Positions 24,538 through 32,283 of a DNA stretch of 64,000 nucleotides are shown one piece after another. The DNA is from JAMLHH01 sp037189845 (GTDB taxonomy: Bacteria > Bacteroidota > Bacteroidia > Chitinophagales > JADIYW01). Both the position numbers and the translations under genes were made by a program. The DNA lies in the NCBI GenBank assembly GCA_037189845.1, contig JBBCIS010000014.1:101298-165297 (forward strand). Direction: 5' to 3'. The stretch's first letter is position 1. Each line of letters begins with the position of its first letter. The notes beneath the pieces were generated by a model that saw only the letters and a list, made by a program, of their open reading frames with translations, made no database searches and was not told where the DNA came from.

Positions 24538-25305
24538 CTATCTTTTCACGCCGTAAATAAATAAACGTTTAAACGCATAAATCGCAGGGAACTTTGGAAA
24601 AGCGATGGAAATCCGTTCCTTAAATGCTTTTGTGAAAGCTTCACTTTGCTCCGAATGTAATCTTTCGATATAAGGAATCAGTGCCGAGCCGGAGATAAAC
24701 CGGAATAATGTTTCTGAGTCGTCAGCTATAATGGGATAGACTTTTTGCATTAATTGTATGTCCTGCATTCCATTGTCAAACAATATGCCTGCATAATCAT
24801 CTAATGTCAACACGGCAGAAGCTCTGTTCCATTCATTCAATTGAGAACGAAAAGGTTCCTCCGATGCCAGCTCAAACAATAGATTATTTAAAATATTGCC
24901 CGGCTGATAAGGCATTTGTACTGCCAGCTGTCCTCCTGAATGGAGCTTGGATATGATTTGAGGGAAAAGCTTTTCATGTTCATCTGACCATTGTAACGCT
25001 GCATTGCTGAAAATCAAATCCCAGGTTTTCTCTTCTTTCAGCCAATCTTCTGTAGTTGACTGACGAAAAACCAATCGCTCATTTTCCAGCAGAGCAGTAT
25101 CTCTCAGCATTTCAGCCGAACTGTCTATTCCCAAAAAATATGCATCTTCGAACCGTTTGGATAAAATCGATGTTTGCTCGCCTGTTCCACAACCTAAATC
25201 AACCGCCTGCATACCAGGCTTTTCTGAAATCAAATCCGCTAAATCAAAAAACGGTTGGAAACGGATATCTTTAAATTGATTGTAAATGTCAGGATTCCAG
25301 GGCAT
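24538..25305 (-). CDS. Trans-aconitate 2-methyltransferase-like SAM methyltransferase
   Basis: A class I methyltransferase of 255 residues, close in layout to E. coli Tam, which methyl-esterifies trans-aconitate. The start MPWNPDIYNQF and early RFQPFFDL match Tam-type proteins. SAM motif I is AVDLGCGTGEQT (34-45), and motif IV is WDLIFSNAALQW. An aconitase gene is in the window but 17 kb away, so no operon link. Assignment to the exact substrate is by resemblance only. Confidence 0.82.
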   Translation of the reverse strand: MPWNPDIYNQFKDIRFQPFFDLADLISEKPGMQAVDLGCGTGEQTSILSKRFEDAYFLGIDSSAEMLRDTALLENERLVFRQSTTEDWLKEEKTWDLIFSNAALQWSDEHEKLFPQIISKLHSGGQLAVQMPYQPGNILNNLLFELASEEPFRSQLNEWNRASAVLTLDDYAGILFDNGMQDIQLMQKVYPIIADDSETLFRFISGSALIPYIERLHSEQSEAFTKAFKERISIAFPKFPAIYAFKRLFIYGVKR

Positions 25306-25399
25306 ACAGTAATTTTTGGTTCTTACAAAGGTAAGTAGGATTTATCTGCCGAAGTATTTGCATTTGACCTTTGGGACATTAGACGAGTATTTTCCGAAA

Positions 25400-25610
25400 A
25401 GATTGCGACGAATTCACTAATAGAAGGAAAAATGTGCTTGTCTCTTTCTTTGACAAGTACCTAATGATATCAGGAACTTCAGTTATATGCCGAAAATAAA
25501 ATTCGTGCATTAGCGGCATAAAAGCCAGCAAAGAATTCACTAATCGGATAAATCCATTAGATAAATTGTTCTTAAATATTGGTGTATTAGTGGCATAAGA
25601 TAAATTGTTA
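25400..25610. repeat. Inverted-repeat element, family 2 (two tandem copies)
   Basis: GAATTCACTAAT occurs at 25409 and 25532 and is each time followed by an inverted partner: AATTCGTGCATTAGCGGCATAA at 25499-25520 and TGTATTAGTGGCATAA at 25582-25597. A third element with the same two arms is at 41706-41829. This fills the 340-bp gap 25306-25643, in which I see no gene. Confidence 0.5.
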
Positions 25611-25643
25611 GGATACCTCTGCAAAATTTCCGATAATACCTTT

Positions 25644-26570
25644 TTATGATTTTGATTGAAGTAAACTTTTAGATTTTCGTTGACCGAATTTTCTGGAACC
25701 TGCTACACAGCACAATACACCCACGGTGGTGAACAACATTCCTGTACTTACTTTTTCATGTAGCAGCAGCGCTGCGAGCGTTAATCCGAAAAAAGGTTGA
25801 AGCAGCTGGATTTGTCCGACTACGGCAATACCTCCCTGAGCCAGTCCTTTGTACCAGAATACAAAGCCGATAAACATACTGAATAGTGAAACGTAACCTA
25901 ATCCCAGCCAGGTTTCTGTGTGTATTCCCACGAAAGAAGCAGGTTGCAGGATAAAGATGAGCGGGAGTGTTACCGGCAGAGAAAAAACCAATGCCCATGA
26001 TATTACCTGCCAACCGCCGAATTGGGAAGAAAGTTTAGCTCCTTCTGCATATCCCAAACCACAAAGCAGTGTAGCCAACAACATCAGTATATCTCCTGTA
26101 TAGGAAAGCGACAGGTCTTGTGAAATAGCAAATCCAATGACCAATGTACTACCAATGACTGAGAATATCCAGAATAAAAAGGGTGGGCGCTCTCCTGTAC
26201 GAAGTACGGCAAATAAAGCAGTGGACAATGGCAACATGGCAGCATAAACGAGCGAATGTGCCGAGCTGATATATTGCAAAGCAAGAGAACTCAATAACGG
26301 AAAGCCTAATACAACACCTGAAATGACCATGAATAATGAAGGAATCTGCTTTTTGTCAGGGCGTTTTTCTTTAAAAATCAATAGTGCACAAAGCGCCAGT
26401 ATTCCTGCAATTCCTCCACGGGTAACAGTGACAAAAGCCGGTGAAAGCTCAGCAATGGCTACTTTGGTAGCCGGCATGGAACCGCTGAACAGCAGCATGC
26501 CTATAAAACCATTGACCCAGCCATTGATTTGCTGCTGATTTGTGTGTTGGGTAGAAACTGTGTCTGACAT
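25644..26570 (-). CDS. EamA/DMT-family transporter
   Basis: A 308-residue protein with ten predicted TM helices in two EamA repeats (about 15-135 and 155-285), typical of drug/metabolite exporters of amino acids or related metabolites. It is transcribed divergently from a MocR-type regulator, and the 95-bp gap holds 18-bp direct repeats that look like its operator. Regulation by that PLP-sensing regulator is therefore likely. Substrate unknown. Confidence 0.9.
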   Translation of the reverse strand: MSDTVSTQHTNQQQINGWVNGFIGMLLFSGSMPATKVAIAELSPAFVTVTRGGIAGILALCALLIFKEKRPDKKQIPSLFMVISGVVLGFPLLSSLALQYISSAHSLVYAAMLPLSTALFAVLRTGERPPFLFWIFSVIGSTLVIGFAISQDLSLSYTGDILMLLATLLCGLGYAEGAKLSSQFGGWQVISWALVFSLPVTLPLIFILQPASFVGIHTETWLGLGYVSLFSMFIGFVFWYKGLAQGGIAVVGQIQLLQPFFGLTLAALLLHEKVSTGMLFTTVGVLCCVAGSRKFGQRKSKSLLQSKS

Positions 26571-26607
26571 AATAGTTGAATAACTGAAAGCAAAGCTAAT
26601 GGGAATC

Positions 26608-26655
26608 TATAAATGAATACAGTAACAGTTTTTGTATTATAGATGGATACAGTTA
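26608..26655 (+). promoter_or_regulatory. MocR-type operator: two direct repeats 30 bp apart
   Basis: The pattern TATARATGRATACAGTWA occurs at 26608-26625 and 26638-26655, exactly 30 bp apart. Direct-repeat operators on one DNA face are typical of MocR/PdxR regulators. It lies between the divergent EamA and MocR genes. Confidence 0.6.
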
Positions 26656-26665
26656 GATTTGTAAA

Positions 26666-28090
26666 ATGAACAGAGATTTTATCTATTGCAGATTGTCCGG
26701 AGTAATAGCTGACCAGATTAAAAGGGGAGTGCTGAAAGAAGGAGATAAGCTGCCTTCTGTGCGGATGCTTTGCCAGCAATACAATATAGGCATGAATACT
26801 GCCAAAAGAGTATTCACGGAACTGGAAGCGCAATCTTTGATTATTTCCAGGCCGCAGTCCGGATATTTTGTTGCGCGGAAGTCTTTCAGGTCATTGCCTT
26901 TACCGGAAATCAGCAAGCCATCGACAGTAGCAGCTATTCGTCAGCCGGATGATTTATCTGGCAGGGTATATGCCAGCATGGGTAGAGAAGATCTCACGCT
27001 GTTTTCTATTGCGGCACCTTCTGGGGAACTTTTGCCATTGGCCCAGCTTAAAAAAGAAATGGTACAGGCTACACGGATTTTGAGAGATGGCGGGACAGGT
27101 TATGAGTCACCTCAGGGCAATCTTCATCTGAGGCAAATGGTGGCAGCCCGTTCTATGATTTGGGGAGGAAATTTGCATGAAGATGATTTGGTGACGACTA
27201 GTGGAGGTATGGAAGCGCTGGCTTTCAGCATGATGGTGCTGGGTAAGCCGGGAGATACGATAGCGGTAGAAAGTCCCTGCTATCCGGGAATATTGCATGC
27301 TGCATTGAGTATGGGATTCCGGGTACTGGAGTTGCCCACACATCCTGTGACAGGTATAGAAATAGATGCATTGAAAAAGTTGCTGCCTAAAATCAATATC
27401 TGTCTGCTGATACCCAATTTCAATACGCCTTTGGGGAGCTGCATGCCGGATGAAAATAAGAAAGAGGTGGTCAGATTATTAGCCGAGCACAACATTCCGC
27501 TGATAGAAGATGATGTATACGGAGAAATTTATTTTGGCCATCAGCGGCCGATTTGCTGTAAATCATTCGATACAGAAGGTAATGTTATCTGGTGTAGCTC
27601 AGTATCCAAAAATCTTGCACCCGGATACAGGGTAGGGTGGATAGCTCCCGGCAAGTACAAGGAGAAAATCCTGAAACTGAAGCTGGCGCATACCATTTCC
27701 TCGACGAGTATCATGCACGAAGCAGTGGCGGGTTTTCTGAGGAGCGGTAAATATGAGGCTCATCTGCGCAACTATCGCCGTACACTGCAAAATAATTGCT
27801 TACAATACGAACAGGCGATTGCAGAATATTTTCCACCGGGGACCAAGACGACCAAACCTCAGGGCGGGCTGACTTTGTGGGTGGAGATGAATAAAGATAT
27901 TGACACTACTGAATTGTACGAGCTGGCGATGCGTCAGCGTATCAGTATTGCTCCCGGGAGAATGTTTACTCTGCAAAATCAGTTTTCCAACTGCATGCGT
28001 TTGTGTATAGGATTGCCCTGGAATGAGCAGTTGAAAATGACACTGAAAACACTTGGAAAGCTGGCCGCTTCAGATTATGTGAAGGTGTAA
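26666..28090 (+). CDS. MocR-family (GntR wHTH + aminotransferase) transcriptional regulator
   Basis: A 474-residue chimera. Residues 8-70 form a GntR winged helix (LKEGDKLPSVRMLCQQYNIG...SGYFVARK). Residues about 105-470 form a fold-type I aminotransferase domain with the PLP Lys at 315 (SSVSKNLAPGYRVGW) and the NFNTPLG substrate loop. Such proteins sense PLP, its adducts or amino acids, and usually control a divergent gene, here an EamA exporter. A DUF4180 gene follows 22 bp downstream and is probably co-transcribed. Confidence 0.92.
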   Translation: MNRDFIYCRLSGVIADQIKRGVLKEGDKLPSVRMLCQQYNIGMNTAKRVFTELEAQSLIISRPQSGYFVARKSFRSLPLPEISKPSTVAAIRQPDDLSGRVYASMGREDLTLFSIAAPSGELLPLAQLKKEMVQATRILRDGGTGYESPQGNLHLRQMVAARSMIWGGNLHEDDLVTTSGGMEALAFSMMVLGKPGDTIAVESPCYPGILHAALSMGFRVLELPTHPVTGIEIDALKKLLPKINICLLIPNFNTPLGSCMPDENKKEVVRLLAEHNIPLIEDDVYGEIYFGHQRPICCKSFDTEGNVIWCSSVSKNLAPGYRVGWIAPGKYKEKILKLKLAHTISSTSIMHEAVAGFLRSGKYEAHLRNYRRTLQNNCLQYEQAIAEYFPPGTKTTKPQGGLTLWVEMNKDIDTTELYELAMRQRISIAPGRMFTLQNQFSNCMRLCIGLPWNEQLKMTLKTLGKLAASDYVKV

Positions 28091-28112
28091 AGATATTAAA
28101 AGTAACAACAAA

Positions 28113-28475
28113 ATGACCATTCAGATTATAAATATCAACGGAGAAAATATTGCAGAAATCAATGCTTCTGATATTATCATCAGAAATGTAGAAGATGCAG
28201 TACAGCTGATGGTAGATTGCAGCTACGGACATCAGGCATACAAAGCGATGATCTATCAGGAGAATATAACGCCTGATTTTTTTGAATTGAAGACAAAGCT
28301 GGCAGGGGAAATTTTACAGAAATACACTCAGTATGGTTTTGATATAGCCATCATAGGTAGTTTTTCGGTATACAACAGCAAAAGCCTGAACGATTTTATC
28401 TATGAAAGCAATAAGGGTAAAAAGGTCAATTTTGTCGCCAGTAAAGAAGAAGCTTTGAGGCGTTGGAGAAAGTAG
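28113..28475 (+). CDS. DUF4180-family protein
   Basis: The 120-residue soluble protein matches my recollection of DUF4180: IININGENIAEI at the start, VEDAVQLMVDCSYGH in the middle, then TPDFFELKTKLAGEILQKYTQYGFDIAIIG and the tail EEALRRW. The Phe-Glu-Leu-x-(S/T)-x-LAGEILQK block resembles NTF/STAS-like regulators, but no function is established that I know of. It follows the MocR gene by 22 bp on the same strand. Confidence 0.75.
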   Translation: MTIQIININGENIAEINASDIIIRNVEDAVQLMVDCSYGHQAYKAMIYQENITPDFFELKTKLAGEILQKYTQYGFDIAIIGSFSVYNSKSLNDFIYESNKGKKVNFVASKEEALRRWRK

Positions 28476-28494
28476 ATAATAAGATCTATCTTTA

Positions 28495-28693
28495 TTAAGA
28501 CAACCATTCCGCAATGGTTAAGAGTCCGACAATTGTAGAAATCACCAAAAGTATTAGAATTAGCCCACAGCCATAAGGTATTAGTTCATCTGCTAACGTT
28601 GGTTTGTATTCTTTTCTGGGTAGTAGCTTTTGTTTGTCAGCAATTGGTTCAATATAATGAATAAATACTTCACTGTTCTATGATATTATCCAT
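28495..28693 (-). pseudogene. Small single-TM protein, frame broken near its start
   Basis: A 60-codon open frame (28677 to 28495) encodes an acidic/basic N-terminal part (EPIADKQKLLPRKEYKPTLADELIPYG) and one TM helix (LILILLVISTIVGLL), but has no ATG/GTG/TTG start. An ATG at 28693 overlaps the yggS stop (ATGGATAA) and opens MDNIIEQ before a TGA. Dropping one T at 28672 joins the two into a 65-residue protein. The coupling to yggS and the protein-like composition argue for a real gene with a one-base break. Confidence 0.45.
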
Positions 28694-29426
28694 TCCCTTT
28701 CTCATTCCAGTAAAAGCTGTCCGGTGTATCTCTTTTGCCAAAGATGGCTGTGCCTACCCGTATGATGGTAGCGCCTTCTTCGATAGCAATTTCCAGGTCT
28801 CCGCTCATGCCCATAGACAATTCTTGCATTTCCACGTGAGGAATATTCTGACGGATGATTTCCTGCTGTAGATTTTTCAACAGACGAAAACACTGGCGTA
28901 CTTTGTCGTTATCAGCACTAAAAAGTCCTATAGTCATCAATCCTTTTATCCTGATGCGCTCCAGCTGAGCGACTTGTCTGACCAGCTCGACGGCATGTTC
29001 CAGATGAATGCCGAACTTGCTTTCTTCATCAGAAGTATTGACCTGAATCAGCACATCTATAGATTTATTTTCTGCTGTCAGGCGCTGGTGCAGCTTTTCT
29101 GCCAGATTCAGACGATCTACAGATTGAATACAAGCTACGTCATATTTCAGCACATCTTTGATTTTATTGGTTTGCAAATGTCCGATAAAGTGATTGGTGT
29201 GCGGTACAGTTTTTAAGGCTTCATATTTTTCTTTCAGCTCCTGTATTTTATTTTCGGCTATCAGTGTTTGTCCTGATTTTAAGGCGATGACAATCTTGTC
29301 CGGGGAAACTGTTTTGGTGGCCAGCAGGAGCTTTACATCTCCGGGATTTCTGTTGCAGCGAATACAAGCCGAAACGATACGGTCTTCAATCGCTTTCAGA
29401 TTGTTCAATAGTTGTTGTTCTTCCAT
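28686..29426 (-). CDS. YggS-family PLP homeostasis protein
   Basis: A 246-residue monomeric TIM-barrel PLP-binding protein (YggS/PROSC/PLPBP). The PLP lysine is Lys38 in LLLATKTVSPDKI. FIGHLQTNK, ELSMGMSGDLEIAIEEG and VRVGTAIFG are family signatures. It buffers PLP and affects amino-acid and keto-acid metabolism rather than catalysing a known reaction. It follows the GNAT gene by 2 bp on the minus strand. Confidence 0.93.
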   Translation of the reverse strand: MEEQQLLNNLKAIEDRIVSACIRCNRNPGDVKLLLATKTVSPDKIVIALKSGQTLIAENKIQELKEKYEALKTVPHTNHFIGHLQTNKIKDVLKYDVACIQSVDRLNLAEKLHQRLTAENKSIDVLIQVNTSDEESKFGIHLEHAVELVRQVAQLERIRIKGLMTIGLFSADNDKVRQCFRLLKNLQQEIIRQNIPHVEMQELSMGMSGDLEIAIEEGATIIRVGTAIFGKRDTPDSFYWNEKGNG

Positions 29427-29428
29427 GT

Positions 29429-29971
29429 TTAAGAGGTTGTACGATTTATCCAGGATTCTTTTTCAATCCTGTACATAAAGTTGAGTTTAGGTGCTTCTCC
29501 GAAATAAGGGATTTCTTCTTCACCGGTTTTTTCTGCTCCCAATCTGCCGATAGCAATCTGAGAACGGATATTGCTTGCTCCGATATGAAAATATACGGTA
29601 TCTACATACTCAAAAATATAATCGAGCATCAGCTTCTTCACAGACTGATTATAGCCTTTGCCCCAATAATCTGTTCCGTAAAAAGTATATCCGATAAGAA
29701 TACTGTTCTCGTCTTTGTTATAATCATAAAACCTTGTACTGCCGATAATTTTATCAGTAGCTTTTTCTATCACTTTAAAAGCTCCCCGGCTTTGCAAAGC
29801 TCCGTCAAAAAATACACTGAAAACATCTCTTTTCCAGCGGTCTTTGTTGGGATGCTGCTCCCATACTTTAGGATCAGAAGCTACATGATACAGTTCCTCA
29901 AAATCATTTTCCTTCAAAGGAATGAGCCTTAATTGCTCTGTTTCTAAAATATTTTGAATGCTAAAATTCAT
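29429..29971 (-). CDS. GNAT N-acetyltransferase (RimJ/RimL type)
   Basis: A 180-residue GNAT-fold acetyltransferase of the RimJ/RimL-like group. It opens with TEQLRLIPLKENDFEELY; the acetyl-CoA-binding region is around IGYTFYGTDYWGKGYNQSVKKLML, with the GxGxN loop seen as YWGKGYN. The C-terminal ASNIRSQIAIGRLGAEKTGE is typical. The acceptor (protein N-terminus or small amine) is unknown. Two base pairs separate it from yggS, so co-transcription is likely. Confidence 0.85.
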   Translation of the reverse strand: MNFSIQNILETEQLRLIPLKENDFEELYHVASDPKVWEQHPNKDRWKRDVFSVFFDGALQSRGAFKVIEKATDKIIGSTRFYDYNKDENSILIGYTFYGTDYWGKGYNQSVKKLMLDYIFEYVDTVYFHIGASNIRSQIAIGRLGAEKTGEEEIPYFGEAPKLNFMYRIEKESWINRTTS

Positions 29972-30023
29972 TCCCTGGTTCTTTTATCTATATGATGTGT
30001 CCTTCTAAGTTATAACAGTCGTC

Positions 30024-30389
30024 TCAATTGCAGGCATTGTTGAGCCATGAAGTCAGGCGGATGATGCTGTTTTCAAATCCTTCTTTACAAATAACATCGG
30101 ATTGCTGGTGAAATATCTGTTTTGTAGTTGTTTTCCATTCTTTTTCGTTTGCCGGACTGGTAAATGATTTTTGGTAAATAGATAGTTTATTTTCATTGGT
30201 CAGGCTGGCGAATGCAATAATTTCATCTCCGCATTTTGCCTGTAAAAAAGGAATACTGAATGTTTCGCTCACTGGCGCCTCTTTAGCCAATCCGTTCAGT
30301 TCATTGAAAAAATACTTTAATGCCAGCATATCAGAAACATATACTTCCTGAAATTGCAGTTCTGCAGGATTTTCTTTACTCTGATTCAT
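30024..30389 (-). CDS. Hypothetical protein, GNAT-companion-like
   Basis: A 121-residue soluble protein with no recognised domain. It has a short N-terminal tail, a helix around SDMLALKYFFNELNGL, and two or three beta strands (IPFLQAKCGDEIIAFASLTNENKLSIYQK), then a helical C-terminus. The strand pair around GDEIIAFASL is reminiscent of the first half of an acetyltransferase fold, but no CoA motif is visible. It heads the minus-strand set with the GNAT, yggS and small TM genes and shares a promoter region with YfiT. Confidence 0.55.
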   Translation of the reverse strand: MNQSKENPAELQFQEVYVSDMLALKYFFNELNGLAKEAPVSETFSIPFLQAKCGDEIIAFASLTNENKLSIYQKSFTSPANEKEWKTTTKQIFHQQSDVICKEGFENSIIRLTSWLNNACN

Positions 30390-30434
30390 GACCGGAATAT
30401 TTTATTACATATACAAAGCTAAGTACAGTCTTTT

Positions 30435-30478
30435 TATAGTTACAGATACAGAAAATATGTTTTCTATGGATACAGTTT
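30435..30478 (+). promoter_or_regulatory. Second MocR-like box
   Basis: ATGGATACAGTT at 30466-30477 is identical over 12 bases to the promoter-proximal MocR box (26643-26654). A TACAG lies exactly 30 bp upstream (30441), reproducing the spacing of the MocR operator. It sits between divergent genes 30024-30389 and yfiT-like 30554. Confidence 0.4.
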
Positions 30479-30553
30479 GTCTGAAAGTGCTGATTCACAA
30501 AAATTTGTACAATTTTTGTCTTTAGAACTGATTGTTTTTCTATATTCAATAGT

Positions 30554-31096
30554 ATGAATTCTGAACAACTAAAATATCCTATCGGACACTTTGAAAAACC
30601 TGAAAATATTACCCGTGAGCATATAGCTCGCTGGATAGATGAAATTTCTGCATTTCCAAACAAGTTAAAGTCTGCTGTAGAAAGTCTTTCTGATGCTCAG
30701 CTGGACACTCCTTATAGGCCAGATGGGTGGACCGTCAGACAGGTGGTACATCATTGCGCAGACAGTCATGCGAATAGTATCATCAGATTCAAGCTGGCGT
30801 TGACCGAAGATGCACCGATTATCAAGCCGTATTATGAAGACAGATGGGCTGAGCTCGAAGATTCCAGAACGTTGCCCGTAGAAAGTGCATTGTGGATGCT
30901 GCAGGGAATTCATGCCAGATGGACGGTGCTGCTCAGAAGCTTAACGAATGAACAGCTTTCCAGAGTATTTATCCATCCGGAACATGGTAAAAGTTTCAGA
31001 ATTGATGAAAATATCGGTGTTTATGCCTGGCACGGCAATCATCATCTTGCGCATATCACCAGTCTGAACGATAGGATGGGGTGGGGCTATAAGTAA
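30554..31096 (+). CDS. YfiT/DinB-family bacillithiol transferase-like protein
   Basis: The 180-residue DinB-fold protein opens LKYPIGHFEKPENIT and contains DGWTVRQVVHHCADSHANSIIRFKLALTED, the hallmark of YfiT-type metal-dependent hydrolases and bacillithiol S-transferases. Likely metal ligands are His67, His160 and His164, in VVHH and WHGNHHLAHI. It probably conjugates electrophiles to bacillithiol, a thiol found in many Bacteroidota; this is inferred from family. The promoter region carries a MocR-like box. Confidence 0.88.
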   Translation: MNSEQLKYPIGHFEKPENITREHIARWIDEISAFPNKLKSAVESLSDAQLDTPYRPDGWTVRQVVHHCADSHANSIIRFKLALTEDAPIIKPYYEDRWAELEDSRTLPVESALWMLQGIHARWTVLLRSLTNEQLSRVFIHPEHGKSFRIDENIGVYAWHGNHHLAHITSLNDRMGWGYK

Positions 31097-31349
31097 AATT
31101 CAGTCTACAGTTCACAGTCGGCTGTACACAGAATTTATCTGCTAAACAATCTCAATATCAAATAGTAGGTAGTGTAATTAGATCGCGTAGTAAATAAAAA
31201 TCCTCTCAAAAATCGGAGATTAGACTGAGACAAATCTAACGAAGTGGGTTTGGCGAAGTCAATGACATTATACTATACGATTTTCTATTGATCTGTCATA
31301 CTGGATGTGTCCGACGAGAGGAAGAGTCTCAAGTATATTTAGATATAAA

Positions 31350-31928
31350 CTAAGCTTTGTCAATATAAATATTGTATTTCTCTAAAAGTCCGGAAATCCC
31401 GTGAATAGAAAATCTGGCTTTTTTGATTTTATTGTTTTCCGGATCAATAGAATAATTGAAAGCACCGGATAAATCTGCTTTTTCCAGAATGGTCCGGTCA
31501 AAAATAGCTTTTTCAAGATTACAGTTTTCAAAGATGACCTGAGTCAAATCAGCTTCTGCAAAATCTGTTTCCTGTAGCTGGCAGTTTCTGAAAATTGTTT
31601 TTTTGATTTTGAGCTGATAAAAGGAGGAATGTTGCAACAAACAGTTGTCGAAGCTAAAAGATAAACCTAAAGGTCGGCAAGTGTCGAATTTCAGGCCGAG
31701 CATTTTACAGTTAAGAAATCTGACATCCTGTATGGAAGTATGGTCAATTTTAGCCATGCTCAGATTGCAGTTTTCAAATACACAATTGATGAATTTACAG
31801 TCAGAAAGTTCTGTTTCTGCAAAATTGCACTGACGGAATGTACAGCTTTCATATTCTCCTTTTGCAAAAGGTTGTAAAGAGAAATCTTCTTTCAGAAATT
31901 CCAGATCTTCAAAATATGTTATCGGCAT
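31350..31928 (-). CDS. Pentapeptide-repeat protein (Qnr/McbG-like)
   Basis: A 192-residue right-handed quadrilateral beta-helix built of A(D/N)LxX-type repeats, e.g. FRQCN FAETE LSDCK FINCV FENCN LSMAK, with central L/F every fifth residue. The acidic surface resembles the DNA mimics QnrB and McbG, which protect DNA gyrase; many relatives have no known role. It starts 2 bp after the stop of the gamma-glutamylcyclotransferase-like gene, within a three-gene minus-strand operon. Confidence 0.85.
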   Translation of the reverse strand: MPITYFEDLEFLKEDFSLQPFAKGEYESCTFRQCNFAETELSDCKFINCVFENCNLSMAKIDHTSIQDVRFLNCKMLGLKFDTCRPLGLSFSFDNCLLQHSSFYQLKIKKTIFRNCQLQETDFAEADLTQVIFENCNLEKAIFDRTILEKADLSGAFNYSIDPENNKIKKARFSIHGISGLLEKYNIYIDKA

Positions 31929-31930
31929 GA

Positions 31931-32263
31931 TTATTTTTTTACGTAGATAAAACCTTTTTTGCCGGATTTGAAATTTGTTTCTATCCTTTGATAATCATCT
32001 ACTTCGTATTCGTCTGCTTTCAGAATTTCATCTTCAGTAACCTCGTATAACATACCTTCGACAATATCTGTTTCATTGCCGGAGAATTCCAGGATAGGAT
32101 GAAATTGCTGGTTGCTTTTTCGAAGCACTTCGGGATCAGTGATCTCCAGCATTTTTAATTCGTAACCGATGAGAGCATCTTTTTCTCCTTTCAGAATCCT
32201 GTTGAAAGTTTCGAGCTGTACCTGTTCTAATTGAAGTGTTCCGTATGAAAATAAGTTCGGCAT
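31931..32263 (-). CDS. Gamma-glutamylcyclotransferase-like (AIG2) protein
   Basis: A 110-residue GGCT/AIG2-fold protein from the ATG at 32263 (MPNLFSYGTLQ). An in-frame start 75 bp upstream would overlap the aminotransferase gene and precede the conserved first strand, so it is rejected. YGTL forms the substrate loop. An acidic region GMLYEVTEDEILKADEYE carries the likely catalytic Glu. Relatives release 5-oxoproline from gamma-glutamyl amino acids; the exact substrate is unknown. It sits 20 bp after the class V aminotransferase gene. Confidence 0.82.
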   Translation of the reverse strand: MPNLFSYGTLQLEQVQLETFNRILKGEKDALIGYELKMLEITDPEVLRKSNQQFHPILEFSGNETDIVEGMLYEVTEDEILKADEYEVDDYQRIETNFKSGKKGFIYVKK

Positions 32264-32283
32264 AAGATTTTTTAGTAGTTTCT

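Noticed and set aside
25379..25624. 81-codon minus-strand frame
   Set aside because: It is made almost entirely of the family 2 inverted repeats, whose two copies give repeated peptide strings.
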